From: Ichthyophis bannanicus | Lineage: Eukaryota > Chordata > Amphibia > Gymnophiona > Ichthyophiidae | DNA length: 64,000 bases | Assembly: GCA_033557465.1 (NCBI GenBank) | Contig: CM066032.1 | Location: forward strand, 448,258,270-448,322,269 | Reading direction: 5' to 3' | Part shown: in pieces, positions 10,561-21,884 of the stretch | Layout of the letters: every line of letters starts with the position of its first letter | Numbering within the stretch: position 1 is the first letter of the stretch | Program-made: the position numbers and the translations under genes | The notes under the pieces: model-generated | What the model saw: the letters and a program-made list of their open reading frames with translations, nothing else | What the model was told of the DNA's origin: nothing | Databases searched by the model: none

Positions 10561-11690
10561 CCATGCTCTTTTGGAAAGACTCAAAAACCCTAAGTGGGTT
10601 GAGTTGGAGGATGTGGTTTGGTAACCTTGGGTTTCCAAGGTTGCTTTGGCTCTTGCTGTCGGGTTTGTTGTTGTTGACCAGAGTAGGCAGAATACAAAAT
10701 GTTTCTTCTTAGGGTAGAAGGACTTCTTACTAGCAGTTTTCTTCTTGGAAGAACCTGCTGTCCTCCTTGATAGAAACAGATGACCTTATTATGAAGCGCC
10801 TATCTCCACTGATTTTTCTCTCCACCTCTAGCCAGAGAGGTTCTCCCCATTACAAGGGATATTGATCAACTTATCCTGGACCCATTGTTCCAGGTCGTCC
10901 TCCTAGCCCCAATGCAAGCAGCAGCCGTCCTACTGTTAGCCTCAAAAACATCAAAAGCTGCTCTTGTAAGGAATTTTGATGTGTTTTAGACATGAGTCAC
11001 GAGGACCTGATGAGGGGCTTGTTTCTCTGAAGGAAGAAGAGAAGCAAATTGAGCCAGGTCCCTAAACACATCTCTAAGGAACATGCCAATATAGAGCATG
11101 TAAGAGTCAATCCTTGAGGCTAGCATTGTTGCCTGGAAGGCCTTTCTTCCAAATGCATCAAGGGTCCTTGATTTTCTTCCTGGAAGAACTGAAGAGTGGT
11201 CTTTTTGGCTCTTAATTCTCCTCATAGTTGACTCCACCACCATAGAATGGTGAGGAAGCTGTGGCTTCTGGAAACCTGGAGAGGGAAGAACACTATAAAG
11301 GGTGCCCAGGTGTTTGCTGATAGCAGGAGTTGGACATGAGAGCCTCTCATATCCTAGACATTAAATTTTTGAGGATATTATGCACTGGGAGTGTTGCAGC
11401 CTCTTTCAGTGCTGACAGATAACGAAGAATATCAAGTTCTTCAGCCCTCAGGTCTGTCTCGGTCGCCACCGCAACATCCTGAACAGCCGCCATATCCTAA
11501 ATAAAGTCCTGGAAGGGGAAGTACTCAACGCTGGGCCGTATTCCTGCTGATATGGGAGCCATATATTCAGTTATTGAGGCCCCGTGTCCGGGATGAAGTG
11601 CTTCAACTGGGTTAGGATGGGGAAAGGGATAGGAGGAGTGGGATACTTTTGGAACAAGAAGGGTGTTGTAATCATTATGTATGTTCACTG
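10561..11690 (-). pseudogene. DIRS gag-like region (copy 1)
   Basis: Minus-strand frames show a DIRS gag-like segment, including PGRKSRTLDAFGRKAF and LASRIDSYMLYI. Upstream pieces (EELDILRYLSALKEA, DFI) match the copy 2 gag region around 44420-44600. Several stops are present. The N-terminal zinc-binding part seen in copy 2 is missing, so the copy is truncated where the L1 begins. Confidence 0.65.
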
Positions 11691-11699
11691 AGGGGGGTC

Positions 11700-12226
11700 T
11701 GATGCCAAAGAGAGAGGCTGCAGGGGTTGGGGGTTGGTGGGGGGGGAGGTGGGGAGGAGGGGGGAAAATTGTGAATGCTGTATTTGTGTAATTGATCTGT
11801 TGAGGTTCCTGGTTTGTATATTGTTTTGTATGATTTGTACTGTGTGGACTTTAATAAACCCTTTATACAATCTAGAAAGCATTCCCTTCTGTCCCAGGGA
11901 TCCCAAGCAGGAACCTTCAAACCAACTAACTTCCCCCCCAATATCCTGCCATCTCTTCCTCTGTCAAACCAGACCCAATTTGTGCATAAGCATACTGATC
12001 TGTTTCCAGCAAATGATACAAATCTCGGATACCCTCAAATTCTCTTACCTCTTTCCCTACTAGTATCTGTGACACCTGACTTAGGCCCTACTTCGCCCAT
12101 CTGCGTAGGACTATTTTACTTGGACTCACTCCCTCTTCACAGCATGCAACAAGGGACACTGTATGTGACCACCTCTTGTCCCCCACCATCCTTTGTCTAT
12201 TCTGCTACTACATAGTGAAGGTATGA
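11700..12226 (-). pseudogene. L1 copy 1 ORF2, C-terminal remnant
   Basis: Minus-strand translation gives fragments such as EFEGIRDLYHLLE, YAYAQIGSGLTEEEMAGYW and VPAWDPWDRRE. They look like an L1 ORF2 C-terminus and follow in frame from RESHLI at 18404 once the L2 insertion is removed. Stops and frameshifts are frequent. The assignment rests on this continuity and the TATGA repeat. Confidence 0.5.
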
Positions 12227-12229
12227 TTA

Positions 12230-15068
12230 CACAGGTACACTAAAAAAATTTTTTTTAAACTGCCTCTAATGTTTCGATTGATTTTTACGTTTTTTGGTGC
12301 GCTGAATCCAAATCTGGTAACCAATTTCCTCCATCACGTACAGATTTTTTGCTACATTGGGTTAGCAGTTTGAGGTGAACGTTTCAGATTGAGTGCGATC
12401 GAGATAAAAGTTTCTTGGATGAATTCTTTATACTAATTGTTTAGTAGTTATTCAAATAAGAATAAAGAAAATTGTAACAAGGCAGCACATAAGAATAGAG
12501 TAATGTCAACAAACACACTGTGATGGTAGCAAAATTGTCTGCACTTAAAACAGCCACATACGTGTGCACAAACATTGAGCATATAAGAGCGAGGTTAGAC
12601 ACAAAGCAAAGCAAAGAAATGTGCAAAAAATGTTGTACAGGTATGTATGTAAGAATAGAAAATGCAAACCGCACCATTGCAATACATGAAGACAAACACC
12701 CGATGGTGTGAAAATAAAATTCTAATAAATGAGATCCGACACTGTGGTAATAACTAGCAAATTTTTATTTCAAAGTTTAGTAAAAACACGATATTTGTCA
12801 ACACAGTTTAGATTTTAAAGTCATTCTTGGGTCAATCAATCTCCTGGTGGGCCCGTTTCTTCTTCCCCCGAATGCTTCTCTTGGTGCGCTGCTTGGCGTA
12901 TTTTTCATCTGGGGTTTCCCGCAGCAGCAACCAGCAGAAATCAGCCATCATAGTGGTGTTCCATCTTCCTTGGTACCTTCTCTCTGCGTCCTTGATGTCC
13001 TGGTGAAACCTTTCACCTTGTTCTTCACTGTACGCCCCCAAGTTTTCGGGAAAGTAGTTCACATGGGAGTGCAAGAAATGGACTTTCAGGCTCATGTTAC
13101 AGCCTTGTTCTTTGAAGGCATTGAGCATCCTGGCAACAATATCCTTATAGTTCTCATCCCGCCTGTTCCCCAAGAATTTGAGAACAACATCCTTGAAGGA
13201 ATCCCAGGCTTCTTTTTCCTTCTCAGACATCGTTTCAGCGAATGCTCCATCTGAAATGAGTTTCCTTATATCAGGGCCAACAAACACTCCTTCCTTTAGC
13301 TTTGCTTCAGAAAGTCGGGGGAACTTTGAGCAAAGGTACCGAAAGCACTCACCATCTTTTGGAAGGGACTTGATGAATTGCTTAATGAGACCCAACTTAA
13401 TGTGGAGAGGTGGTAATAGAATTTTATCACGAGGTACCAAGCTCTCATGAAGAACATTTTTCTCACCGGGTCTCAAATACTCCCAAATTGGCCAGTCTTT
13501 TTTTCCCCCAGTGTAGGTCGCGGGCCCGGCTATCCCACAAGCAAAGGAAGCAGGGATATTTGGTGAAACCAGATTGCTGCCCTAATAGCATGGATAGAAT
13601 TTTAAAGTCTCCACAAATCATCCACTTATGCTCATCATAACGAATCTTCTGAAGAATCAGGGCCAAATTCTCGCATTTTTCTTGGAGAATAACAGAGTGA
13701 GCAATAGGAACTGAAGCGAATATGTTGCCATTATGAAGAACAACACCTTTTATGCTGTCTTTTGACGAATCAATGAACAGCCGCCATTCAGCAGGATCAT
13801 ACTTGAGTTTAAACTTTTCCATCACTCCGTATATATCGTTGCAAAATACCAAATCTTCCTCTTTGCTGAAATACTTCAAAAATTGTGTCTCGCGGTTGCG
13901 GTACCAATAAAAAGTTGTTCCTGGTGACAATAGATTTTTCTGTTTAAGCCGAGAACCTAGCAGTTGGGCAGCATCTTTTGGGAGTCCTAAATCCCGGACT
14001 AAATCATTCAATTCAGCTTGAGAGAAAAGTTCAGGTTTCGGATCTGGTTCAGTTTCAAACTCGGAAGTACTGGACTCATCGGGAAAAGCCATCTGATGAG
14101 TCTCATCATGATCAGAACCGTCCACACAAATATGATCCAAAGATTTTGGTGGTTCAGGCACAGGTACTTCGTTGCTATGAGGCATAGGCCTAATTGCTGA
14201 GGGAAGGTTGGGGTAACTTATTACGTTCTTATTTTTTAAGTTGTATCCCTTCACAATGCAAGAGCAAAAATAGCAGTCACTGCTGTGGTCTCTTTGTTCA
14301 CGCCACATCATAGGTATTCTGAAACGAAATGCTTGTTTTTTACCTTTCATCCATAAGCGTAGATCTTCCTCACATGTCTTGCACACTTTTTGAGGAGCCC
14401 ACGGTTTGTCTTGATCGCCTAACTTCAAACTGAAATAGGCGAAATATACTTTTTTAATAAATGCAGAAATGTTCCTCTGCCGCTTTTTCACGGTATATTC
14501 CCCACAAATAAAACAAAAACTGTCCGGAGAGTTGACGCAACCTCTGGCTCTGTGAGCCATCACAAATACACAGCACTGCAAACTACAACTGTAGTGAACC
14601 ACTTCGGAATAAAGCTGGATTACGACTGAGCAAACAAAAGGTAATCATGAACTTGCAAGAAACTGAAATTTGACAGGAACGTTCATGTCGCAACCACCGT
14701 GTTTGAGCGAACGAGTGAACGAGGCGAGGCGAACAGGAAAGAACATGCGCCAGCGCGAGTACTGGATTTAGCCCCCCGCCTCCCAATTGTCCTGTTAATG
14801 TATAAAATGAATACAAAACACTCTAAAATATCATGAGGGAGTGTTTCTAGTTAGTTAACCATTACAACCTCTATTTTGGGCCAAGAAAATAAACTGCAGT
14901 CGGCTAAAAAGAAATTATGTGAACATTCCTTATATGGGTAAGAAATCTAATTTTGCAAGAAAATGTGACGTGATGGAACATTTTGGCTATTTTTCCTGGA
15001 TTCAGCACCCCAAAATCTATAGGAATCAGTTGCAAAACTGGAGGCAGTTTTTTGGTAGTGTACCTGTG
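12230..15068 (-). mobile_element. CMC-like (CACTA/Chapaev-group) DNA transposon
   Basis: A 2.84-kb DNA transposon with termini CACAGGTACACT (12230-12241) and AGTGTACCTGTG (15057-15068). Further inverted blocks lie inside (AACTGCCTC, a TGAATCC block and CCATCACGT), giving an imperfect terminal repeat of about 130 bp. The trinucleotide TTA flanks both ends (12227-12229, 15069-15071), a 3-bp target duplication. It landed in the TTTA-rich tail of L2 copy B. The termini, TSD length and CxxC-bearing DDE enzyme suggest the CMC superfamily, by inference. Confidence 0.75.
12832..14560 (-). pseudogene. CMC-like transposase, one frameshift
   Basis: A DDE-type transposase of about 575 codons, recognisable as a widespread animal family. 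Frame 1 runs from a Met at 14560 (upstream frame open to 14602). It begins RGCVNSPDSFCFICGE with a CxxC and a second pair KVCKTCEEDL, a zinc-binding N-terminal domain. Likely catalytic Asp residues lie in RLFIDSSKD and MICGDFKIL. A CxxC box (PCFLC) and HFLHSH follow, then EEQGERFHQD with the candidate Glu. The only break seen is at 13498-13504, where a 7-base T run (A on the sense strand) shifts the frame just before LRPGEKNVLHE. The C-terminus RGKKKRAHQEID is basic. The autonomous element appears recently silenced. Confidence 0.8.
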
Positions 15069-15321
15069 TTATTATTTATTTATTTTATTTATTTATTACA
15101 GTTTCTTATATACCGCGCTATTTAGTATCAGCGCGGTTTACATCTTAACATAACTACCATAACGACAAGCTGTCAGGTTTTACATCGAACAGGGGTACAA
15201 ACTTGGATAACAGGGTTAACTATATACATAAGCTATTTATACTGCAAGGGTAGGTAAAACTCAGATAATGCATGTAAGGGCCTTTCTAGATTGGGTCATT
15301 TCTTGGGAGGGATATCTAGGT

Positions 15322-18300
15322 TCAATTGCTGTCTGGGAAGTATTGGAGGAAAAGGTGGGTTTTGAGAGCCTTCCTGAACTGATATAGATTGGTAATGGCC
15401 CTAATGTCAGGGGGTAGAGCATTCCAGCATTTGGGGACATAAAAACTGAATGCCCTGTTTGTGGTTGTCGTGTTGGACTTTGTCGATGCCTTTGGTGTTG
15501 CTAGCAAGTTTACAGCTGTTGCTCTTCTGGATCTGTTGGGGGGGGACAATGTGGATAAGATGCGTGAGTGAGGAGGATGAAATACTTTTGATTGCCTTGA
15601 ATGCTAATAGAAGGGATTTGAAGGTGATCCTCCCATGGATCGGTAGCCAGTGCAGCTGTTTGAGAATGGGGGTCACGTGGTCGTATCTGGATGCTCCGTA
15701 AAAGACCCTAGCTGGGCATTCATGGCCAACTGTAAGGGGGTTAGTGTGGATTGGGGGAGACCTTGTAAGATGGCATTTGCAAAGTCAAAATGCGGCAGGA
15801 TCAGCGCTTGATATATGGTTCGGAAATCGTCTGGGTCCAACAGGGAGCGTAGGTGCTTGAGTGAACGGATTTTGAAATAGACGGCTTTGACAATGTTGTT
15901 TATGTGGCCTTTCATATCTAGACGTTGGTCCAAAGTAACTCCCAGGTATTTTATTGCATCTTTAGTTTGCAAATCAGCTTCCTTGACACTGACGTGGGAC
16001 GGGGGAGTAAAGTTGGAGTCTCTGGTGATGAATAGCACCTCTGTTTTTTTATGTTGAATGCGTAGGTTCTGTGTCTGGAGCCATGTTGAAACTGCATTGA
16101 AGCAATCTGTGAGTGGGGTCAGGTCCATGTGAGTTGTGGAGAAAGGCATGTATAAGAGAATGTCATCTGCATATATCAAGCAGTTCACATTGAATGACCT
16201 TATGATATTGCAGATGGGCTGCATGTAGATATTGAAGAGTAAGGAGGATAACAAGGAGCCTTGAGGTACCCCTTGCTTTTGATGGAAATGTATAGACTCT
16301 TCTGATCCAGACTTCACATATTGCCATCTACCGTCCAGATAGGATTTACACCATCCTAGTGCATTGTTGCAGACGCCCTTCTCTTTCAGTCTTCCGAGGA
16401 GAATTTCGTGACTCACGGAGTCGAACGCCGCGGCGATGTCTAGGAAGATGAGCACAAAACCTTGGCGGATGTTGTCAATTCCTGTGATGATATCGTTGAA
16501 TAGACCAGTGAGTAGTGTCTCGACCCCATGATGTTCTCTGAACCCATGTTGGCAGCTGTCTAAGGGATCAACGGCATCTATGTGATCTTGAATTTGCCGT
16601 TGTGCCTCTTTCTCAATTATTTTGGCTAAGAGGGGGATACTGGCTATTGGCCGATAGGAGTCAACTCTTTGGGGGTCAAGTTTGGGATTTTTCAATAGTG
16701 GCCTAATGGAAGTCTGCTTGAGTGAAGTGGGAAAATAACCTGTTGTAAAGGAGAGTTTCATTATATTTGCGATGACAGGGCTGAACACATCACGTAGCTC
16801 CTTGATCCAAAAAGCTGGACATGGGTCAGTCTGTGCAGTGGAGGTGTTGAGCGATGCTATGGTGTCCTCGATACATTTAGTGGATGGTGTGGAAAATATG
16901 TTCAGTGGGGATAGGCCCGTTGGTTCTTGATATTGGACTGCTGACACATTGTTGGTTTGCACAATCTTGGATTGCAGGTAATCAGCGAATTCTTGCGGGT
17001 GAATCTCGCTGTGTTGTTCGGGAGATGGTTCCTTTGAGAGGGATTTGACCAAATTGAAGAGTTCACGTGGTTTATTCAGAGACCTCTTTAGGGTGTCAGT
17101 GTGATATTGTCTCATTTTGGTAGTGATTGTTTCTCGGTGTATTGCAAGGTGGGTTCGGTACGCGGTCTGATCTTCAGTTGAGCGCGAACGGCGCCATCGG
17201 CATTCAAGTCTACGCAGTTGGGTAAGAGAAGATCGCAGCTCAGGGGAGAACCATGGGGCGGAGCTTCTTTTTGTCCTTGCTGTATTCTTAGGGTTCGAGT
17301 GTTGTGAGATGGCCAGCAGGCTGGAGTTCCAGTAAGAGATTAGTTCATCAAGGTCCGGTGTGGTTTTGTTGATGAGTGATGGGGTCTCCGAAAGGATGTG
17401 TTCCCTATCGAAGGGGCGAAAGCATCTAGTGGCAGTTCGAGAGGTGATGTTCGTAGGTCGGCTTCTGTTCAGCTGGTCCTTGTTGATGGGTATCTGGATA
17501 ATGATCAATTTGTGGTCGGACCAGGGTACATCCATGACTGATATTGGAGGATTGTGGTTTTTGTCCATGACTGGGTGTGGAACAAATACCATGTCAAGAA
17601 TGTTCCCTTTTGTATGTGTGGGTTCATTGATGATTTGTTTGAGTCCCAGGTCTTCCATTGCATCAAGGAACGCATTTGCGTGGCTTTGGGGTAAAGATGG
17701 GAGATTGAAATCACCCATTATCCAATTTGGTTTATTGGGAGAGAGGGTGTTAGCTGCAAGGTCAATAATGGTTGGAAGGTCATCTGGAGAAGTAGATGGT
17801 ATTCTATATAGCAGGGTGAGGGAGCATTGTTGGTTAGCAACGGAGAGGATGTCCAGGCTGTTTGTGCTAGAAGAGTCCACAATGTGGAAGTTGAGGTCTG
17901 ATTTGGAGAGTATGAGCACCCCTCCTCCTTTTTTGTTTTCCCGATGTCTCGTATGTATGGAGAAATTGGGAGGTAGTAGTTGGTTGAGGAGGACGTTGTC
18001 TTCTGGTGATAGCCATGTTTCTGTGATCATGAGTATCTCGAGGTCATAAAAGGAGATTGTGTCAAGGACAACAGGCCATTTTTTGCGAATGGAACGTGCG
18101 TTGATGATGGCACATTTTAAGGGTCGGCATCTCAAAGGTTTTTCCTGGCTGGGTGTCTTGGATAGCTGGAGTGCTACATGTATTAGGTGGGAGTGGCGTA
18201 TGTAGGCGTCACTTCCTGGGTTGGAGTAAGGGGCACTATTCCATCTTTTTCCATGGCTATTCAGGATTGGAATCCTGCCATGTGGCGTGTAAAGGGCCTG

Positions 18301-18363
18301 GGAGGTTCCAAGCCAGTGGGTGAGGAGGTAGAAGCTAAGAATGACAGCAACCTGGAGGGCCAT
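15322..18363 (-). pseudogene. L2 copy B endonuclease/reverse transcriptase, nearly intact
   Basis: One long frame runs from the Met at 18363 (MALQVAVILSFYLL) to 15673, about 896 codons; in-frame Met codons further upstream lie in L1 sequence. Residues 1-25 are hydrophobic and signal-peptide-like. Endonuclease motifs: NARSIRKKWP, MITETWLS, MGDFNLPSLPQ and WSDHKLIII. Reverse transcriptase motifs: SYRPIASIP, QHGFREHHGVETLL, FLDIAAAFDSV, GVPQGSLLSS and YADD. A one-base deletion near 15712 shifts the frame in the LQLAMNA motif. The C-terminus (LHWLPIHGRITF, ...NALPPDIR) continues in other frames, with a second shift in the G-run at about 15537-15545. It was active recently enough to be almost readable end to end. 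Confidence 0.85.
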
Positions 18364-18403
18364 TCTGAGGGTTTGGATTGTGTGTGAGACACTGTAGCTA
18401 TGA

Positions 18404-21292
18404 GGTGGGATTCTCTCCCCTCTCTCCCTCCCCCCCCCCCCCATATTAACCTTTCCAATGCTCCGGGGCCAAATCCCACTGCTTCCATCCTGACCCATTG
18501 CTTGTATGGTTCCCGTAGCCATGAATACACCGCCCTAAACTGGGCTGCTTTATAATACAGTAGGAAATTGGGCACCCCCATCCCTCCCTCCGCCCCATGA
18601 GCTTGCAATGTCCTGGCTGCCACCCTAAGCCTTTTGCCCCCCCTCCCCCAGATAAAACCCTCTACTTGTTTTTGAACCTTCCTCAATACTTTTCTCGATA
18701 CTACTATCAGTAATACTTGAAAACAGAACAAGAACTGGAGGAGTAGCATCATTTTGACTATCGCCATCCGCCCAAACCAAGAGTAGAAGCCCCTACTCCA
18801 CCCCCTCAGCTGCATCTCCATTTGCCCTAAGAGCTTTTTATAGTTTAAATCAAATAAATCGTCCAGTTCCCTCCCTATCTGCACCCCCAGATACCTAATT
18901 GACCGCTTAGCCCACTTAAAAGGGAAATTCCATTGTAACCCCCTCTGGGAGTTCCTCCTCCCCTGCCATACTCAATATTTCTGATTTCCCCCAATTAATC
19001 CGGAACCCCGCCAAGTCCCCATAGGCCTGTATCTCTCTCATAATTGCTGGCAATGTTACTCCTGGCCTCGTAATCGTTAACAAAATATCATCCGCAAAAA
19101 GCGACATGCAATACTCTCTTTGCCCCACCCTTACCCCCTTGATATCCTGACACCCCCTTATCCGCGCTGCCAGGGGCTCTAAAGAAAGCACGAAAAGCAG
19201 CGGCGAGAGAGGGCACCCCTGCCTCGTCCCCCTCCCCAGAGGAAAAAAGCGTGAGTATCTCCCATTTACTCTCACACAGTCTTTAGGGCTCGCATACAAT
19301 GTTTTTATCCAATTAACAAACTCTGCCCCAAACCCCATAGCCTCCAACACTGAAAAAATAAATTTCCACAACACCCGATCAAACGCTTTTTCCGCGTCCA
19401 GCGATACCAACACCGCTTGTTCTTGTGTGCGCCTAACTTTCCAAATTACATTCAATACTTTGCGGATGTTATCCATAACCTGTCTGCCCGGTATAAAACC
19501 TGCCTGATCATCATGTACCAACTTGCCCATTACTTTATTAAGCCTTGTCGCTAGTATCTTAGCCATCAACTTCACATCAATGTTTAGCAGTGATATCGGC
19601 CTAAAGAACGCGCATTCCTGCGGGTCCTTCCCTTCCTTATGGATAAGTGTAATTCCGGCCCACCCCATCGTGTCCGCCAACTTCTCCCCATACCTTGGCA
19701 TATTGAAGACTGTCGTTAAGGATTGTACTAACAGGCTCTCAAATTTTTTATAAAACAACGCTGTCAGTCCATCTAAACCTGGGGCCTTTCCTTGCTTTAG
19801 ATCTTTAATCGCCCTCACTACTTCTTCGGCCCCAATCTCTCTGTCCAGGTTCTGCTGTTCCCCTTCATCCAGCCATGGCAACTCAGCTTCTCCCACAAAG
19901 CTATTTATCGCCACCACGGGCCCCTCTAATTTAGCCTCGTATAACTTCTAATAAAAGGTTAAAAACTCTTCTCTTAGCTTCTGATCATCCCTCACCACCC
20001 CTCCCCCCCCCCCGCTCCGAAGCTGTAATATCCTGTTCCATTCCTTTCGCTTTTTCAATCGCCGAGCCATATACCTCCCCGCTTTATTACCCCCTTCAAA
20101 AAAAGTCTGTCTTAACAATTGCATGCAAAACCTTATCTTTTCCGCCTCTAGCACGTTCAGTTTAGCACTGGTCTCCAATACTGCACCCCTGTATTGTCCA
20201 CTGTCCCCCTGAGCATCTCTTTCCTCCAACCTCATTAACTGGCGCCTTAACTGCAATTCCTGCTCCTCCCTCTCCCTTTTTTTCCGCGCCTCCCCCCCCC
20301 CCCCCCCATTTTATCAGCACCCCTCTCACCGCTGCCTTAAAAGCATCCCATACTATTCCCTCTTTTACCTCTCCGTTCCCATTCCTTTCTAAATACTCCG
20401 GTATAAAGTTTTCCAGCTCACTCACCACCCTTTAATCCTCCAATAGGCCCTCATTCAGCTTCCAATATTGCACCCCCTTATTTTCACCCCGCACCCTCAT
20501 CTTAACCACCACCGGGGCATGATCGGACTACGTGATAGGTTCAATATCACCTCCCTTTATCCTTCCTGCCAACTCTTTCCCTAACCTTATGGCGTCGAGC
20601 CTGGAGTAGGTGCCATTCCCTGCAGAAAAGAATGAAAATTGACGCTGACCTGGATTCAACAGGCACCAGGCATCTATCAAATCATTCTCCTTCACAAACC
20701 TGTGATATCGTCTTCTATCTGCCCCTCTCCCATCAACTTACCCGTCGTATCTCTCCCCCCCTCCCAGGGCACATTGAAATCCCCACCACAGAACAACGCA
20801 CCATCCCCCACTAAATTAGCCATCATAGTTAATTCTTCCCAAAACTCTTTTTGGGACCCCGTGGGCGCATAAACATTTATCACACAAAACCATTCTTCTC
20901 CTATTTTCTCTCGCATCAGCAGGTATCTCCCCCCCTTATCCCTGGTTACCGACTGCACTTCGGTTTTATGCTCCCCACTGAGGAACACAGCCTCCTTTCT
21001 TCCTTTCCATTAAGTTTGAGGCAAAGATGCAATCACTATACCCTTTAGGTTTCACTACATATTCATGCTTTTTTAATAAATGTGTCTCCTGCAGAAGTAC
21101 ATTCGCTGCTTTATGCCTTGTCAATTCTTTATACCGTTTTTGTCTCTTGCCGGGTGAGTTCAATCCCTTCATAATCAACGTAACAATCTTCAAAGCACTT
21201 TCTCCAGCCCCCTCCCCATCCTCCTCGTTTGCAATAGTTCCCCTCTCCCCCCCTTTCCCCCACCTCTCCCCCACCTCCCACCCTTTCACCAC
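18404..21292 (-). pseudogene. L1 copy 1 ORF2 (endonuclease and reverse transcriptase)
   Basis: L1-type ORF2 in several frames. The endonuclease starts near 21190 (MKGLNSPGKRQKRY, LLQETHL), continues with VINVYAPTGS and GGDFNVPW (20692-20988), and a degraded linker lies around 19950-20430. The reverse transcriptase frame from 19917 is long and clean: GKAPGLDGL, FRPISLLNIDVKLMAK, SLDAEKAFDRV, RGTRQGCPLSPLLF and FADDILL with catalytic Asps intact. The C-terminal frame (18450-18884) shows SWFGRMAIVKMMLLLQF and IWGRGGKRLRVA. Frameshifts cluster at C-runs, e.g. 20003-20013 and 20292-20307. L2 copy B cuts it at 18404. Confidence 0.85.
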
Positions 21293-21884
21293 CCCCTTTG
21301 CATCTCTCCTCCCCCCTCCCTCCTTCTACCTCCCCCCTCCCTCCCTCTCCTTCCCTCTTCTCTGGCTAGGAGAATCGACTTCCATATCGGTGACCGCTTA
21401 TCGGACCGCCGCCTACCCCTGCCTCCCTATCTTCTGCCCCCCCCCACCTCCTGCCCTCCTCCCTTACTCCCTCTCCCCCTCCATATTCCTTCCCCCACTC
21501 CTCGTCCCCAGCATCCCTTCCTTCCCTCCTCCACCCGCTATCTCGTACCTCTCTCATGATCTAGTCCCTTCTCCTCCTCTACCCTACCCATGATCCCCTT
21601 CTTCCTTACCCTACTCTTACTCCACTCCCATCTCCCCCCTCTCTTCACCCCTCTCTCCAACCTCCCACTTCCCCCCAACATTCCTAAAGGACACATAGAA
21701 CCTGCATCTACAACACTTTCCTTATTAAATTACATCTGGTTCAAGTCCATATGTTATCCTCAGCTTCATCCCGCTGCACTGTCCATCTCGTTCCCTCATG
21801 GTTGATGCTTGGCCAGTCTCGCCAATCTCCTGCCACCTTCTCCTGCTCACCGCCTTAGCGGTGGCTGCAGCATTGTCAGTTCTT
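21293..21884 (-). repeat. L1 copy 1 inter-ORF polypurine tract
   Basis: About 500 bp (21210-21700) are nearly all pyrimidine on the plus strand, that is, purine on the L1 sense strand. The tract separates ORF1 (ends 21885) from the endonuclease of ORF2. Open frames on the plus strand here are composition artefacts. Confidence 0.75.

Larger units (their letters stand above)
2977..11690 (-). mobile_element. DIRS-type retrotransposon, copy 1 (interrupted)
   Basis: A DIRS element lies on the minus strand: gag-like region at the right, then reverse transcriptase, RNase H and tyrosine recombinase, with terminal repeat and internal complementary region at the left (its 3' end). The family is shown by the recombinase and by close similarity to DIRS copy 2 at 40512-46017. 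L2 copy A interrupts the reverse transcriptase between 5942 and 10140. No right-hand inverted repeat is visible near 11690, where the sequence changes to L1, so the 5' end is lost. Frameshifts, stops and loss of a catalytic Asp make it inactive. Confidence 0.85.
12227..18398 (-). mobile_element. L2-group LINE, copy B, inside L1 copy 1
   Basis: L2-group LINE, the best preserved of the window. Its tail begins at 12227 but is split by the CMC-like transposon (12230-15068) and resumes at 15069 as TTATTATTTATTTA. The 3' stem-loop lies at 15112-15137 with a perfect 8-bp stem. The 5' UTR is only about 35 nt, so it may be slightly 5'-truncated or of a short-leader type. Flanking TATGA repeats are consistent with an insertion into L1. 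Confidence 0.8.

Noticed and set aside
17360..18049. 229-aa plus-strand frame
   Set aside because: It is antisense to the intact L2 copy B endonuclease.
21027..21593. 188-aa plus-strand frame rich in Pro, Ser and Leu
   Set aside because: It is antisense to the L1 endonuclease start and inter-ORF purine tract.
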